Origin: Clostridium_X cadaveris
GTDB lineage: Bacteria > Bacillota > Clostridia > Clostridiales > Clostridiaceae
NCBI RefSeq assembly: GCF_039521325.1
Contig: NZ_BAAACD010000033.1
DNA length: 64,000 nucleotides
Strand: one strand, 5' to 3'
In this document: piece by piece, positions 34,584-42,772 of the stretch
Position numbering within the stretch: position 1 is the stretch's first letter
How the letters are laid out: the number at the start of each line of letters is the position of its first letter
The notes under the pieces: generated by a model
What the model saw: the letters and a program-made list of their open reading frames with translations, nothing else
Told to the model about the DNA's origin: nothing
The model's database searches: none
Position numbers and translations under genes: made by a program

Positions 34584-35291
34584 CTACAATCCTTTTTTTA
34601 GTTTTTCATCATATTCTCTTTCAGCTTGGGATTTTCTAAGGTATAGGGGATTAGATATATTTATATCATCGCTGATACCTTGAGATAATAATTTTATTCC
34701 AAGCTCTCCAAGAGAAGATGCTCTAGTATAGTTCAAATTGTTTGGAGCGAAGAAACAGTTTTCTAAAGAATTCTTTAAAAGTTCTCCATACTTTTTAGTT
34801 CCATCTCCAACAAAATATACAGGTTCATTAAACTCTTTTAATTTTGAAACAAGCTCATCTAATGAAAGCCTGTCATAATCCATAAGTTTTATCATCTCAC
34901 CATTTTCAAACTTATATAAGCCGCAGTATACATTTTCTCTAAGTGCATCCATGATAGGACATACTATTCCATTAGCTCCATACAAGTTATAGGCTAGAGA
35001 ATCTAGTGAAGATATAGATACATAAGGCTTAGAGCTTCCAAGGCTTAATCCTTTTATTGTAGCCATTCCTATTCTAAGTCCTGTAAAGGAGCCGGGGCCT
35101 TTAGATATTACAAATCCTTCTATATCATCTATAGTCAAATCTAATGACTTAAGAAGTTCATCTATCATAGGCATTATAAGTACTGAATGCTGCTTTTTAT
35201 TTGCAAAATTCATTTCTCCTAATATTTGATCGTTACTAACTACAGCAGCAGTTGCAGCGTCTGTTGCTGAATCTATACTCAAAACTATCAT
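34584..35291 (-). CDS. tsaB: tRNA threonylcarbamoyladenosine synthesis protein TsaB
   Basis: Partner of TsaD and TsaE in making t6A37 of ANN-decoding tRNAs. The 235-residue protein has the ASKHA-fold N-terminus (VLSIDSATDAATAAV), the QHSVLIMPMIDELL segment, and GPGSFTGLRIGMATIKGL that typifies TsaB. Its start overlaps the end of tsaE by 4 bp (ATGA), so translation is coupled. TsaD is not in this window. Confidence 0.95.
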   Translation of the reverse strand: MIVLSIDSATDAATAAVVSNDQILGEMNFANKKQHSVLIMPMIDELLKSLDLTIDDIEGFVISKGPGSFTGLRIGMATIKGLSLGSSKPYVSISSLDSLAYNLYGANGIVCPIMDALRENVYCGLYKFENGEMIKLMDYDRLSLDELVSKLKEFNEPVYFVGDGTKKYGELLKNSLENCFFAPNNLNYTRASSLGELGIKLLSQGISDDINISNPLYLRKSQAEREYDEKLKKGL

Positions 35292-35749
35292 ATAATAATC
35301 TCCTTTATATAATCATATTGCTCTCCATGAGGAGTTAAAGTGATTTTTCTCACATTTTCCCCTAGGCTAGGCACTTTTTCTATTTCTATGTTTAAAAAGT
35401 TCTTTGGAATAAGTTCTTCTATATAATTAGCCCATTCAATGATAGAGACACCTTCACCGAATATATACTCGTCAAAACCTATTGCACTTATTTCATCTGG
35501 GTCATTTACTCTGTATACATCAAAATGATAAAGAGTAAGTCTGCCGCTGTGATATTCATTTACTATATTAAATGTAGGACTTGTTATGTATTCATCTATT
35601 TTAAGACCTGTAGCAAAACCTTTAGTAAGATGAGTTTTTCCAGTGCCTAAATCTCCTATAAGACATATTATATCTTCAGAGTTGCATAGTTCACCCAATT
35701 GTTTTCCTATATTAAAGGTTTCCTCCACGCTATGTACAAAAAATTCCAT
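35288..35749 (-). CDS. tsaE: tRNA threonylcarbamoyladenosine synthesis ATPase TsaE
   Basis: A small P-loop ATPase that drives the TsaBD complex. Walker A is GDLGTGKTHLTKG near residue 38; the family segments SPTFNIVNEY and HFDVYRV are present. The ATG at 35749 is preferred because AGGAGG lies 9 nt upstream; a TTG two codons earlier is only 3 nt from that site. First gene of the minus-strand operon tsaE-tsaB-rimI. Confidence 0.95.
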   Translation of the reverse strand: MEFFVHSVEETFNIGKQLGELCNSEDIICLIGDLGTGKTHLTKGFATGLKIDEYITSPTFNIVNEYHSGRLTLYHFDVYRVNDPDEISAIGFDEYIFGEGVSIIEWANYIEELIPKNFLNIEIEKVPSLGENVRKITLTPHGEQYDYIKEIII

Positions 35750-35841
35750 AGTCAATGACCTCCTAATATTAAAGTCTATCCTTTATTTTATCCTAAAATC
35801 TATAAAAAGAAAAGCTTAGGGAATATTTCGATGTAATAAGT

Positions 35842-35870
35842 TTGACTTGAAATTTACTAGAGGTTAAAAT
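35842..35870 (+). promoter_or_regulatory. Promoter of the ZnuA-like gene
   Basis: TTGACT (35842-35847), 17 bp spacer, TAAAAT (35865-35870), with a start near 35877, 24 nt before the gene. Confidence 0.65.
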
Positions 35871-35900
35871 TAAGTAAGTATTATTTAGAGGGTGATTTAA

Positions 35901-36827
35901 TTGAAACGAGGTTGGAAACTTTTAATAGCATTCATAATCACTAATGCAGTTGTGATTTCAGCCATAGTAGTAAGTCATAATGTTCAGCAGAAAAAGTATG
36001 CACCTATGTTAGATGAAAAGGAAAGAGAAAGTTACATATCAATCATGGTTCCCACAAAAAGCTTGTATAATATGGTTCTTGACATTGTAGGAGATGACCA
36101 TGATGTTTCATATATGTTTAAAAATGACAATGAAAATTTAAATTTTGAATATACAAATGATAGCGTAATAAATGTTGGGAAACAGGATTTATTTTTGTAT
36201 ATGGGAATGGAAAATGAGCCTTGGGTAGATGGATTTTTGGATTTGGTGAAAAGAGAAACCCTATCCACTTCGAATATATCTAGAGGTATCATATCATTAC
36301 CTCTTACAAAGCCTAGAAAGATAAAGGAAAAGGAGTATAAGGAGAATCCATATTATTGGATGAATTTAGAAAATTATAAAACTGCTTTGAATAACATAAG
36401 AGTTGCTGTTACTGAAAAGGACACTAGGAATAGAGATAAATATGAAAAAAATTTCAAAGAAGCTATGGAAAAGATTAATAAGCTTGAAGAGAGTTTGAAT
36501 GAATCATTAGAAAAGGTAAGTCAATATACTTTTGTTGTAAGAGAAGACACATTTGATTATTTTCTAAAATACAAGGGATTAAAAACTATAAAAATTCCTA
36601 AGGAGTTAAAAAAAGAAGAATGGGATACTATGAAAGAAAAATTTAAAGAAACTAAAAACCTTATTTTTCTATGTGGTTATAATGATATCCTTAGAGAAAA
36701 TGAAGGCATAATAACAGAGTTTGGAATGAAAACTATGTATATAGATATAGATAAATATCATAATTCCAATTATGAATTTTTACAAAAGTTAGTTGAAAAA
36801 TTCACGAGTTTCGAGTCTGAAAAATAA
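35901..36827 (+). CDS. ZnuA-like metal-binding lipoprotein fold without metal ligands
   Basis: A 308-residue protein with an N-terminal membrane anchor (about residues 7-25) and no lipobox cysteine. The body follows the cluster A-I (ZnuA/TroA) solute-binding pattern: a GDDHDV segment, MGMENEPWVDGFL (family: GlExW), NPYYWMNLEN (family: DPHxWxxP) and VVREDTFDYFLKYKGL (family: VxHDAFxYF). The three metal-binding histidines appear replaced by Leu80, Tyr151 and Glu215. No ABC permease or ATPase is nearby. I infer an anchored, non-transport derivative. It starts with TTG, with GAGGGTGA about 6 nt upstream. Confidence 0.7.
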   Translation: MKRGWKLLIAFIITNAVVISAIVVSHNVQQKKYAPMLDEKERESYISIMVPTKSLYNMVLDIVGDDHDVSYMFKNDNENLNFEYTNDSVINVGKQDLFLYMGMENEPWVDGFLDLVKRETLSTSNISRGIISLPLTKPRKIKEKEYKENPYYWMNLENYKTALNNIRVAVTEKDTRNRDKYEKNFKEAMEKINKLEESLNESLEKVSQYTFVVREDTFDYFLKYKGLKTIKIPKELKKEEWDTMKEKFKETKNLIFLCGYNDILRENEGIITEFGMKTMYIDIDKYHNSNYEFLQKLVEKFTSFESEK

Positions 36828-36892
36828 ATGTAAAATATGATAGTTTTAAAATATGCTCATATTATTAAAGTAATATTGCTAGTTTTTTTGAT

Positions 36893-37159
36893 ATGAGCTA
36901 TGAAAAAGCAGAAATGATATTGGTTGTTATAGCAGCAGTGGTTTTATTTATCGGTATTTGTGCAATTAATAGTCCAAGGACTACAGCAAAAGATTTTATT
37001 TACCAGTACAGTAGAACAGCTTCTCATCAAGATATAAAATCAAGATGGGGACAAGATTTTGATTTAATAAGGTCAGGCTATGGATTTTTTATACGTTTCT
37101 TTATAGTAGGAATCACTATGGTGATTTATTGCTTTGCTATAGAGAAGATATTTTTTTAG
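36893..37159 (+). CDS. Small protein with two membrane segments, unknown
   Basis: An 88-residue protein with hydrophobic segments at about residues 7-25 and 65-85, separated by a polar loop (SPRTTAKDFIYQYSRTASHQDIKSRWGQDF). I do not recognise it. The protein looks real, but no ribosome binding site precedes the ATG at 36893, and the start codon lies in the 3' arm of an 8-bp inverted repeat (36855-36862 with 36891-36898). It follows the ZnuA-like gene and precedes tRNA-Trp. Confidence 0.5.
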   Translation: MSYEKAEMILVVIAAVVLFIGICAINSPRTTAKDFIYQYSRTASHQDIKSRWGQDFDLIRSGYGFFIRFFIVGITMVIYCFAIEKIFF

Positions 37160-37209
37160 TATTGTTTTAAGGGTCGTCTTTTTTAGAGCAATGCGAAGAA
37201 AAAAATGTG

Positions 37210-37238
37210 TTGCAAAATTTACTGAATTAATTTATAAT
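37210..37238 (+). promoter_or_regulatory. Promoter of the first tRNA-Trp
   Basis: TTGCAA (37210-37215), 17 bp spacer, TATAAT (37233-37238). The start near 37245 is 6 nt before the tRNA. Confidence 0.75.
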
Positions 37239-37250
37239 AAATTTTGTCTT

Positions 37251-37326
37251 AGGGGTATAGCTCAATTGGTAGAGTAGCGGTCTCCAAAACCGTTGGTTCC
37301 GGGTTCAAGTCCTCGTGCCCCTGCCA
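37251..37326 (+). tRNA. tRNA-Trp (CCA), plus-strand copy
   Basis: The acceptor AGGGGTA pairs with TGCCCCT (one G-U), discriminator G and encoded CCA. The anticodon loop TCTCCAAAA gives CCA. It is identical over 76 nt to the minus-strand copy at 41572-41647. Confidence 0.97.
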
Positions 37327-37360
37327 AAAATAGTCAGTAAAATTACTGGCTATTTTTTTG
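37327..37360 (+). terminator. Terminator after the first tRNA-Trp
   Basis: AAAATAGTCAGTA pairs with TACTGGCTATTTT (one G-U) and is followed by further T residues. Confidence 0.83.
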
Positions 37361-37564
37361 TTTAAAAGTATTAAATTTTAATATGAAGCAATTGAAATAC
37401 ATTTTAAAAGATATATTTTTAAATAATATAAGAAATATTAACAATATCTTAAAAAAAGTTTTTTTTATAATGAAATAGTTAAAAAAGTGATTTTAAAATA
37501 ACTTTAGAACTGTGATATACTATAGCCAATAAAAAAGGGGTAACTCTAGTTATTGGGAGGAATT

Positions 37565-37936
37565 ATGGATAAGAATTGTAGGCTAAAAGTAGAGTTAAGT
37601 AAAAATGAACCGAGTGAGACTATTTACAAATTTATACTAAATGAAAATGGAGAAAATATTGGCTGGTGTCACACAAAATTGAATAAATTTGGTGCTGTAG
37701 AAATAAATTATGAGATTTACAGCCAATATAGAGGACTTGGATATAGTATAGAAGGTATAGGAAGCGTACTAAAGATGTTGAAAGATAGTAACCTTAATAT
37801 GAAAATTGTCGCTAAAGTAATTGAGAAGAATATTGGAGCATGGAGAGTTTTAGAGAAAACAGGATTTAATTTAGAAAAAGTATTTCTTGACAAAGATGAA
37901 AATACTATGGCTAGAATTTATATTTATAATATATAA
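37565..37936 (+). CDS. GNAT-family N-acetyltransferase (RimJ/RimL-like)
   Basis: A 123-residue protein with the RimJ/RimL-type GNAT pattern: EINYEIYSQYRGLGYSIEGI, then IVAKVIEKNIGAWRVLEKTGF, in which each new residue pair matches the ENxxSxRVLEKxGF family motif. The substrate is unknown. The ATG at 37565 follows GGGAGG by about 5 nt. A CCAATAA/TTATTGG inverted repeat (37526-37556) overlaps the start of the ribosome site and might affect translation. Confidence 0.85.
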   Translation: MDKNCRLKVELSKNEPSETIYKFILNENGENIGWCHTKLNKFGAVEINYEIYSQYRGLGYSIEGIGSVLKMLKDSNLNMKIVAKVIEKNIGAWRVLEKTGFNLEKVFLDKDENTMARIYIYNI

Positions 37937-37972
37937 TGTAGGCATTCAATAGATTAGAATATTTAAAATTAA

Positions 37973-38001
37973 TTGATTTTTATTATGTAAAATTATATAA
38001 T
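37973..38001 (+). promoter_or_regulatory. Promoter of the cob operon
   Basis: TTGATT (37973-37978), 17 bp spacer, TATAAT (37996-38001). The start near 38008 leaves a leader of about 100 nt that contains a terminator-like hairpin. Confidence 0.72.
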
Positions 38002-38064
38002 GAGAATTGAGCATAAGCAAGAAGAGAAAACTTTACTTGTTTTAGCTAATAAATAGTATTATTT

Positions 38065-38096
38065 GACCTCTATAATAGTATAGAGGTCTTTCTTAT
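38065..38096 (+). terminator. Terminator-like hairpin in the cobT leader
   Basis: GACCTCTATA and TATAGAGGTC form a perfect 10-bp stem with a 4-nt loop, followed by TTTCTTATT. It lies between the promoter and the cobT ribosome site, so it may be an attenuator; it could also end transcripts from the upstream acetyltransferase gene. Confidence 0.7.
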
Positions 38097-38109
38097 TAGG
38101 GGGAGCTTT

Positions 38110-39192
38110 ATGGATAATATAAACAGCATTATAAATGGAATAAAACCACTAAATGTACAAGTTATGAAGGATGTAAAGACAAAAATAGACAATTTAGCTA
38201 AGCCTATAGGAAGTCTTGGAACATTAGAAGATATAGTTATAAAACTTAGCGGAATTAATGAAAAAGCTGTAAAAACTATAGAAAAAAAGTCTATAGTAAT
38301 AATGTGCGCTGATAATGGCATTGTAGATGAAGGTGTATCGACATGCCCTCAATCCACAACTCTTACTGTGTCTCTAAATTTTGTAAAGGGAACTACAGGA
38401 GTGTGCCTTTTAAGTAAATATGTAGGATCAGATTTAACCGTTGTTGATATAGGTATAAATGCAGAGGTTGATGATTCAAGGATACTAAATAGAAAAATTT
38501 CTTATGGTACAAAGAATATAGCAAAAGAAGCAGCTATGTCTAGAGAAGATGTGATAAAAGCTATAAATGTAGGAATAGATATTGTAAAGGATTTGAAGAA
38601 AAATGGTTATGAGATGCTTGGTACAGGAGAGATGGGAGTAGGAAATACCTCTACTTCAGCAGCGGTAATAAGCGTATTAACTGGAAGACATAGTGACAGT
38701 ATAGTTGGGAAAGGATCTGGGCTTACGGACTTAGGACTTGAAAATAAAAAAGAAGTTATAAGAAGAGCTATAGAAGTAAATAAACCTGATAAAAGTGATA
38801 CTATAGATGTTTTAAGTAAGGTTGGAGGGTTAGATATAGCAGGGTTATGTGGATGCTTCTTGGGTGCTGCTTATGAGAGAATTCCTATAGTTATGGATGG
38901 AGTTATTTCTGCAGCAGCAGCTTTATGTGCATATAGATTAAATCCATTAGTTAGAGATTATATATTCCCATCTCATATTTCTATGGAAGAGGGAAGTAGA
39001 ACAGTTTTAGAAGAAATGGGATTGCAGTCTATGATTAATTTAAATATGAGACTTGGAGAAGGTTCAGGATGCCCATTTACATTTAAAATAGCGGATATGG
39101 CTCTATTCACTTTATGTAATATGTCATCTTTCAATGAATCAGGAATATCAAAGGATGATTATGTAGACATAAGGGAAGATGACAGCCTTTAG
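38110..39192 (+). CDS. cobT: Nicotinate-nucleotide--dimethylbenzimidazole phosphoribosyltransferase
   Basis: Activates the lower ligand base of cobalamin to alpha-ribazole phosphate. The 360-residue protein carries family motifs KPIGSLGTLE near the N-terminus, CADNGIVDEGVS, GTGEMGVGNTSTSAA, and the catalytic glutamate region SHISMEEGSRTVLEEMGL. GGGGGAG lies about 6 nt before the ATG. It is the first of four genes for the nucleotide loop of cobalamin. Confidence 0.97.
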   Translation: MDNINSIINGIKPLNVQVMKDVKTKIDNLAKPIGSLGTLEDIVIKLSGINEKAVKTIEKKSIVIMCADNGIVDEGVSTCPQSTTLTVSLNFVKGTTGVCLLSKYVGSDLTVVDIGINAEVDDSRILNRKISYGTKNIAKEAAMSREDVIKAINVGIDIVKDLKKNGYEMLGTGEMGVGNTSTSAAVISVLTGRHSDSIVGKGSGLTDLGLENKKEVIRRAIEVNKPDKSDTIDVLSKVGGLDIAGLCGCFLGAAYERIPIVMDGVISAAAALCAYRLNPLVRDYIFPSHISMEEGSRTVLEEMGLQSMINLNMRLGEGSGCPFTFKIADMALFTLCNMSSFNESGISKDDYVDIREDDSL

Positions 39193-39200
39193 GAGGATTT

Positions 39201-39785
39201 ATGAATATTTATTTTGTAAGGCATGGTAAAACTGAAAGTAATGAAAAAGGAGTTTATTATGGATCCTTAGATTCATCTATAAATTCTATTGGCAAGGATC
39301 AGGGTAAAAAACTAAATGAGTATTTAAAAAATGTAAATTTCACTAAAGCCTATGTGAGTCCGCTTAAAAGAGCAAAGGAAACTTTAGCTTTAATAGAACC
39401 TAAATGTAGCATTGTTGAAGATGAAAGGCTTAAGGAGCGAAGCTTTGGCGTTTTTGAAGGTCTTACTTATGATGAAATAAAGAGTAGTTTTCCTAAAGAA
39501 CATGATATTTGGATTAAAGATTGGGAGAATTTCAAGCCAGAAGATGGAGAAAGTTTTAGAGATTTTTATGATAGAGTAGAAAGTTTTATTTTAGATGTTG
39601 AAAAAGAAAATGAAGATAATATATTAGTAGTAACTCATGGAGGAGTCATAAGAGCTGTATATTGTCATATATTAGAAGGAAATCTTGATTTTTATTGGAA
39701 ATTTGCAAGTAAAAATGGAGATGTATCTGTTATAAAATATGAAGATAATTACATGTACATTGATTCTATAGTTCATATAGACTAG
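39201..39785 (+). CDS. cobC: Histidine phosphatase, probably alpha-ribazole phosphatase
   Basis: A 194-residue member of the histidine phosphatase branch with the catalytic RHG (Arg7-His8-Gly9), acid residue in LKERSFGVFEGLTYDE, and the second histidine in LVVTHGGVIRA. The family is broad; the alpha-ribazole-5'-phosphate role is inferred from its place between cobT and cobU, 8 bp and 13 bp away. Confidence 0.88.
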   Translation: MNIYFVRHGKTESNEKGVYYGSLDSSINSIGKDQGKKLNEYLKNVNFTKAYVSPLKRAKETLALIEPKCSIVEDERLKERSFGVFEGLTYDEIKSSFPKEHDIWIKDWENFKPEDGESFRDFYDRVESFILDVEKENEDNILVVTHGGVIRAVYCHILEGNLDFYWKFASKNGDVSVIKYEDNYMYIDSIVHID

Positions 39786-39798
39786 GAGGAGAATTGAA

Positions 39799-40350
39799 AT
39801 GAGCAATATTACTTTAGTAACTGGAGGAAGCAGAAGTGGAAAGAGTTCTTTTGGTGAATCTCTTTTGAAGGATACAGATGATGTACTTTACATAGCTACT
39901 GCAATAGTGACAGACAAAGAGATGGCAGCAAGGATAAAGAGACATAGAGAAAGTAGAAATCAAAACTGGCCAACTTACGAAGGATATAAGAATTTAGATG
40001 AAATTTTAGGGAATTATAGTGAAAAAAATATATTTTTAGATTGTGTCACTGTAATGACTACAAACCTATTATTTGATAGTCCTATAGATTTTGATAAAGC
40101 AAGTCAGGATGAAATAGATAAAGTGACTGAATATATAAAAGGGCAGTTTACAGTATTGATTTCAAAAGCCAGAGAGTTAGATAAAAATTTGATTCTTATC
40201 ACTAATGAAGTAGGCTGGGGACTTGTGCCAGAATATAAATTGTCTAGAATATTTAGAGACGTAGCGGGATTTGTAAATCAACATATAGCAATGGCTTGTG
40301 ATGAAGTTTATCTAGTGAGCTGTGGAATTCCATTAAAATTAAAGGGGTAA
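39799..40350 (+). CDS. cobU: Adenosylcobinamide kinase / adenosylcobinamide-phosphate guanylyltransferase
   Basis: Phosphorylates adenosylcobinamide and adds GMP. The 183-residue protein has Walker A GGSRSGKS at residues 9-16, the ATAIVTDKEMAARIKRHRESR segment that contains the guanylylated histidine, and LITNEVGWGLVPEYKLSRIFRD. AGGAGGAG precedes the ATG. Confidence 0.96.
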   Translation: MSNITLVTGGSRSGKSSFGESLLKDTDDVLYIATAIVTDKEMAARIKRHRESRNQNWPTYEGYKNLDEILGNYSEKNIFLDCVTVMTTNLLFDSPIDFDKASQDEIDKVTEYIKGQFTVLISKARELDKNLILITNEVGWGLVPEYKLSRIFRDVAGFVNQHIAMACDEVYLVSCGIPLKLKG

Positions 40351-40374
40351 TTTTAGAAAAATAGGAGCAAAGTT

Positions 40375-41130
40375 ATGAAAAAATATTTAAATGGGTTTCT
40401 TCTTATGATACAATTTATGACTAGAATACCCGTAAACAAAGAACTAAGTTGTAATATGGATGATTTTAGAATAGGAATATCATATTTTCCTATAATAGGA
40501 CTTATAGTTGGAGGAATTCAATATTTGATATATTTCCTTCTTCAAAATATTATAGCATCAGAAATTGCTATTGTAATAGCTGTCATAGCGGGAGTCATGT
40601 TGACAGGGGCTCTTCATGTTGATGGACTCGGAGATGTCTTTGATGCATTTTATTCATTTAAAGGTGGAAAAGATAAAATTCTAGAAATCATGAAGGATAG
40701 TAGAATGGGGACCTATGGTTCACTTGCAATTTTCTTTGATGTTCTTTTAAAGATAGTATCATTTATACTTTTAGAACAAAGAGGACTTATAAGCCTTATG
40801 ATAGTAACTCCTGTAATAGGAAGAGGTGCTATGGTATTTCTTTTCTCTATAGGTAAAAGTGCAAAGGAAAAGAGTAGCGGAAATGTTTATATAGGGAACT
40901 GTGGTATAAAAGAAGTTATAATAACCTTTGTGGAGATTATGATAATAGGAACACTTATAGTTGGACCTATTAGAACAATATCACTTATAGCATGCTCATA
41001 TATTATAGTGTTTTTATTCAATAAGTATTGTAATATCAAGATAGGAGGACTTGTTGGAGATACTTTAGGGGCAGGTAATGAGTTAAGTGAAATTTTAACT
41101 TTAATTATATCTAATTCATATTTATTCTAA
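40375..41130 (+). CDS. cobS: Adenosylcobinamide-GDP ribazoletransferase (cobalamin synthase)
   Basis: An integral membrane enzyme that joins adenosylcobinamide-GDP to alpha-ribazole, finishing cobalamin. The 251-residue protein has several membrane spans, the family motif TGALHVDGLGDVFDAF near residue 80, and DSRMGTYGSLAIFFDVLLK. It completes the cobT-C-U-S set; corrin ring genes are not here, so the substrate comes from genes elsewhere or from salvage. Confidence 0.96.
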   Translation: MKKYLNGFLLMIQFMTRIPVNKELSCNMDDFRIGISYFPIIGLIVGGIQYLIYFLLQNIIASEIAIVIAVIAGVMLTGALHVDGLGDVFDAFYSFKGGKDKILEIMKDSRMGTYGSLAIFFDVLLKIVSFILLEQRGLISLMIVTPVIGRGAMVFLFSIGKSAKEKSSGNVYIGNCGIKEVIITFVEIMIIGTLIVGPIRTISLIACSYIIVFLFNKYCNIKIGGLVGDTLGAGNELSEILTLIISNSYLF

Positions 41131-41156
41131 GTTTACGGTTTTAGGAGGAGGAACAT

Positions 41157-41432
41157 ATGGTAATAAAGATATGGGGCAAAATAATGAAAGATACTAAGAT
41201 AGTAAAAGATTGCGTAGTTATATCAGAAGATATAGATGAATATCAGGCATGCCTTACATATTGTATAAATGAGATATGCGATAAACTTGATATAGCAAAG
41301 CCATACTGGCTCCCTGTAAACTTAAAGAGGTACAATCAATTTGGAAAGACAGCTTTCAATAAGGATAACTTCATTGAGGATATAGAGTTCGATAAGTTTG
41401 TTATTGAAGAAATAGAAGATGATGATAAGTAG
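41157..41432 (+). CDS. Small hypothetical protein after cobS
   Basis: A 91-residue acidic protein that I do not recognise. It has no signal or membrane segment; the readable stretches are CINEICDKLDIAKPYWLP and an Asp/Glu-rich C-terminus. AGGAGGAGG lies 6 nt before the ATG at 41157; a second ATG at 41184 would give 82 residues. It is 26 bp after cobS, before the terminator, so it is probably cotranscribed with the cob genes. No functional link is shown. Confidence 0.75.
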   Translation: MVIKIWGKIMKDTKIVKDCVVISEDIDEYQACLTYCINEICDKLDIAKPYWLPVNLKRYNQFGKTAFNKDNFIEDIEFDKFVIEEIEDDDK

Positions 41433-41480
41433 AATTCAGTATATAATAAGGATTTAATTATAACAAAGAGTATTTAATCT

Positions 41481-41525
41481 AGAGAACGATAAGAAATGTA
41501 TGTTTTTATTGTTCTCTATTTTTAT
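41481..41525 (+). terminator. Terminator of the cob operon
   Basis: AGAGAACGATAA pairs with TTATTGTTCTCT (one G-U) and is followed by ATTTTTATG. Confidence 0.8.
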
Positions 41526-41540
41526 GTAAAAAAATATAAT

Positions 41541-41571
41541 AAAAAGCAGTCAGTATTTCACTGACTGCTTT
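41541..41571 (-). terminator. Terminator of the second tRNA-Trp
   Basis: AAAAGCAGTCAGT and its perfect complement form the stem; on the minus strand the 3' arm runs into a T tract just after the tRNA. Confidence 0.87.
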
Positions 41572-41647
41572 TGGCAGGGGCACGAGGACTTGAACCCGGA
41601 ACCAACGGTTTTGGAGACCGCTACTCTACCAATTGAGCTATACCCCT
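41572..41647 (-). tRNA. tRNA-Trp (CCA), minus-strand copy
   Basis: Exact reverse complement of the tRNA-Trp at 37251-37326, with encoded CCA. It is oriented toward that copy across the cob operon. Confidence 0.97.
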
Positions 41648-41659
41648 TCGAACAATAAT

Positions 41660-41688
41660 ATTATAATACAAATTTTATGTAATAGCAA
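41660..41688 (-). promoter_or_regulatory. Promoter of the second tRNA-Trp
   Basis: On the minus strand TTGCTA (41688-41683), 17 bp spacer, TATAAT (41665-41660), 13 bp before the tRNA. It differs in sequence from the promoter of the plus-strand copy. Confidence 0.75.
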
Positions 41689-41773
41689 GTTTTTTTACAA
41701 AAAAATAATTTAGATACAATTTTGTAACATATTATGGAAGAAATAAAATATAATGGAGATAGGTGGTGGTAAT

Positions 41774-42610
41774 ATGAGAGAATTTTTTAAAGAGAAAAAG
41801 CTTGAGAAAAACTACATAATTATAATTTTTATATTGCTTTTTTATAATATGTTGTCTATTGAACTTTACTTATATTTAAACTTACGAAGCAATACTGTAC
41901 AAGCTTCTGAAATAGAAGATAAAGTTGATAAGCCAATAAATGAGGGAGTAGTGGAGCAACCTCTTAGGTATAGAGCAAACGAAGATGAGAAAGTTTTTCT
42001 TGAAGATGTCTATAAAAACGATGGGAAAAAAACTGCATATTTAACATTTGATGATGGACCAAGCAATTATGTAACGTCTGTGATATTGGATATTTTAGAT
42101 AAATATAATATAAAGGCAACATTTTTTGTTGTAGGAAATATGGCTATGGAAAATAGCAAGATTCTTAAGGAAGAGTATATTAGAGGTCATAGTATAGGCT
42201 CTCATAGCTATGATCATGACTACAAGAAGATTTATGCTAGTGAAGATAGTTTTAGAGAAGAAAAAGAGAAAGGGTTTAAAGTTCTAAATGATATACTCGG
42301 CAATAAATTTGAAACTAGATTATTTAGGTTTCCAGGAGGTTCTTTTGGAAATAATAAACATAGGTTTAAGGAGATTTTGCATGAAGAAGGAAAAGTTTAT
42401 GCAGATTGGAATGCTTTAAATGGTGATGGAGAAGTTCAAGGTGCCAGTGAAGAATGGCTTTTTAATAGACTAAAAGAAACTGTAAAAGGTAAAGAAAAGG
42501 TAGTTGTATTAATGCATGATACAAATGCTAAAGAAAGTACCGTAAGGTCTTTAGAAAGTATAATCCTATATTTGAAAAATGAAGGATATGAATTTAAATC
42601 TATTAAATAA
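41774..42610 (+). CDS. Membrane-anchored polysaccharide deacetylase
   Basis: A 278-residue NodB-fold protein with an N-terminal signal anchor (about residues 13-32), so the catalytic domain lies outside the cell. The NodB motifs are intact: TFDDGPS with Asp93-Asp94, the zinc-binding HSYDH (His144, His148), RFPGGSFG, and a closing VLMHDT. The likely substrate is peptidoglycan or another GlcNAc polymer. The start at 41774 follows GGTGGTGG at close spacing. It is a single gene, divergent from the tRNA. Confidence 0.9.
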   Translation: MREFFKEKKLEKNYIIIIFILLFYNMLSIELYLYLNLRSNTVQASEIEDKVDKPINEGVVEQPLRYRANEDEKVFLEDVYKNDGKKTAYLTFDDGPSNYVTSVILDILDKYNIKATFFVVGNMAMENSKILKEEYIRGHSIGSHSYDHDYKKIYASEDSFREEKEKGFKVLNDILGNKFETRLFRFPGGSFGNNKHRFKEILHEEGKVYADWNALNGDGEVQGASEEWLFNRLKETVKGKEKVVVLMHDTNAKESTVRSLESIILYLKNEGYEFKSIK

Positions 42611-42632
42611 TGAAAAATTAAGATTATTCATA

Positions 42633-42661
42633 TTGAAATTTGAAGATTTAAATGTTAAAAT
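42633..42661 (+). promoter_or_regulatory. Probable promoter of the subtilase gene
   Basis: TTGAAA (42633-42638), 17 bp spacer, TAAAAT (42656-42661). The start near 42668 leaves a leader of about 105 nt with two small inverted repeats (42675-42696 and 42728-42745). Confidence 0.6.
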
Positions 42662-42772
42662 TGCATTAAATTACCACAATGAATGTGTACTCATTGTAAA
42701 TGAAAGTTAAATAAAGGGTGATTACTAAGCTATAAATTAGCTTTGTAAAATAAATAAAACAGGGGGATTTTT

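Noticed and set aside
37937..38109. Cobalamin riboswitch before cobT
   Set aside because: The leader is only about 100 nt and lacks a B12-box-like GCCACTG segment.
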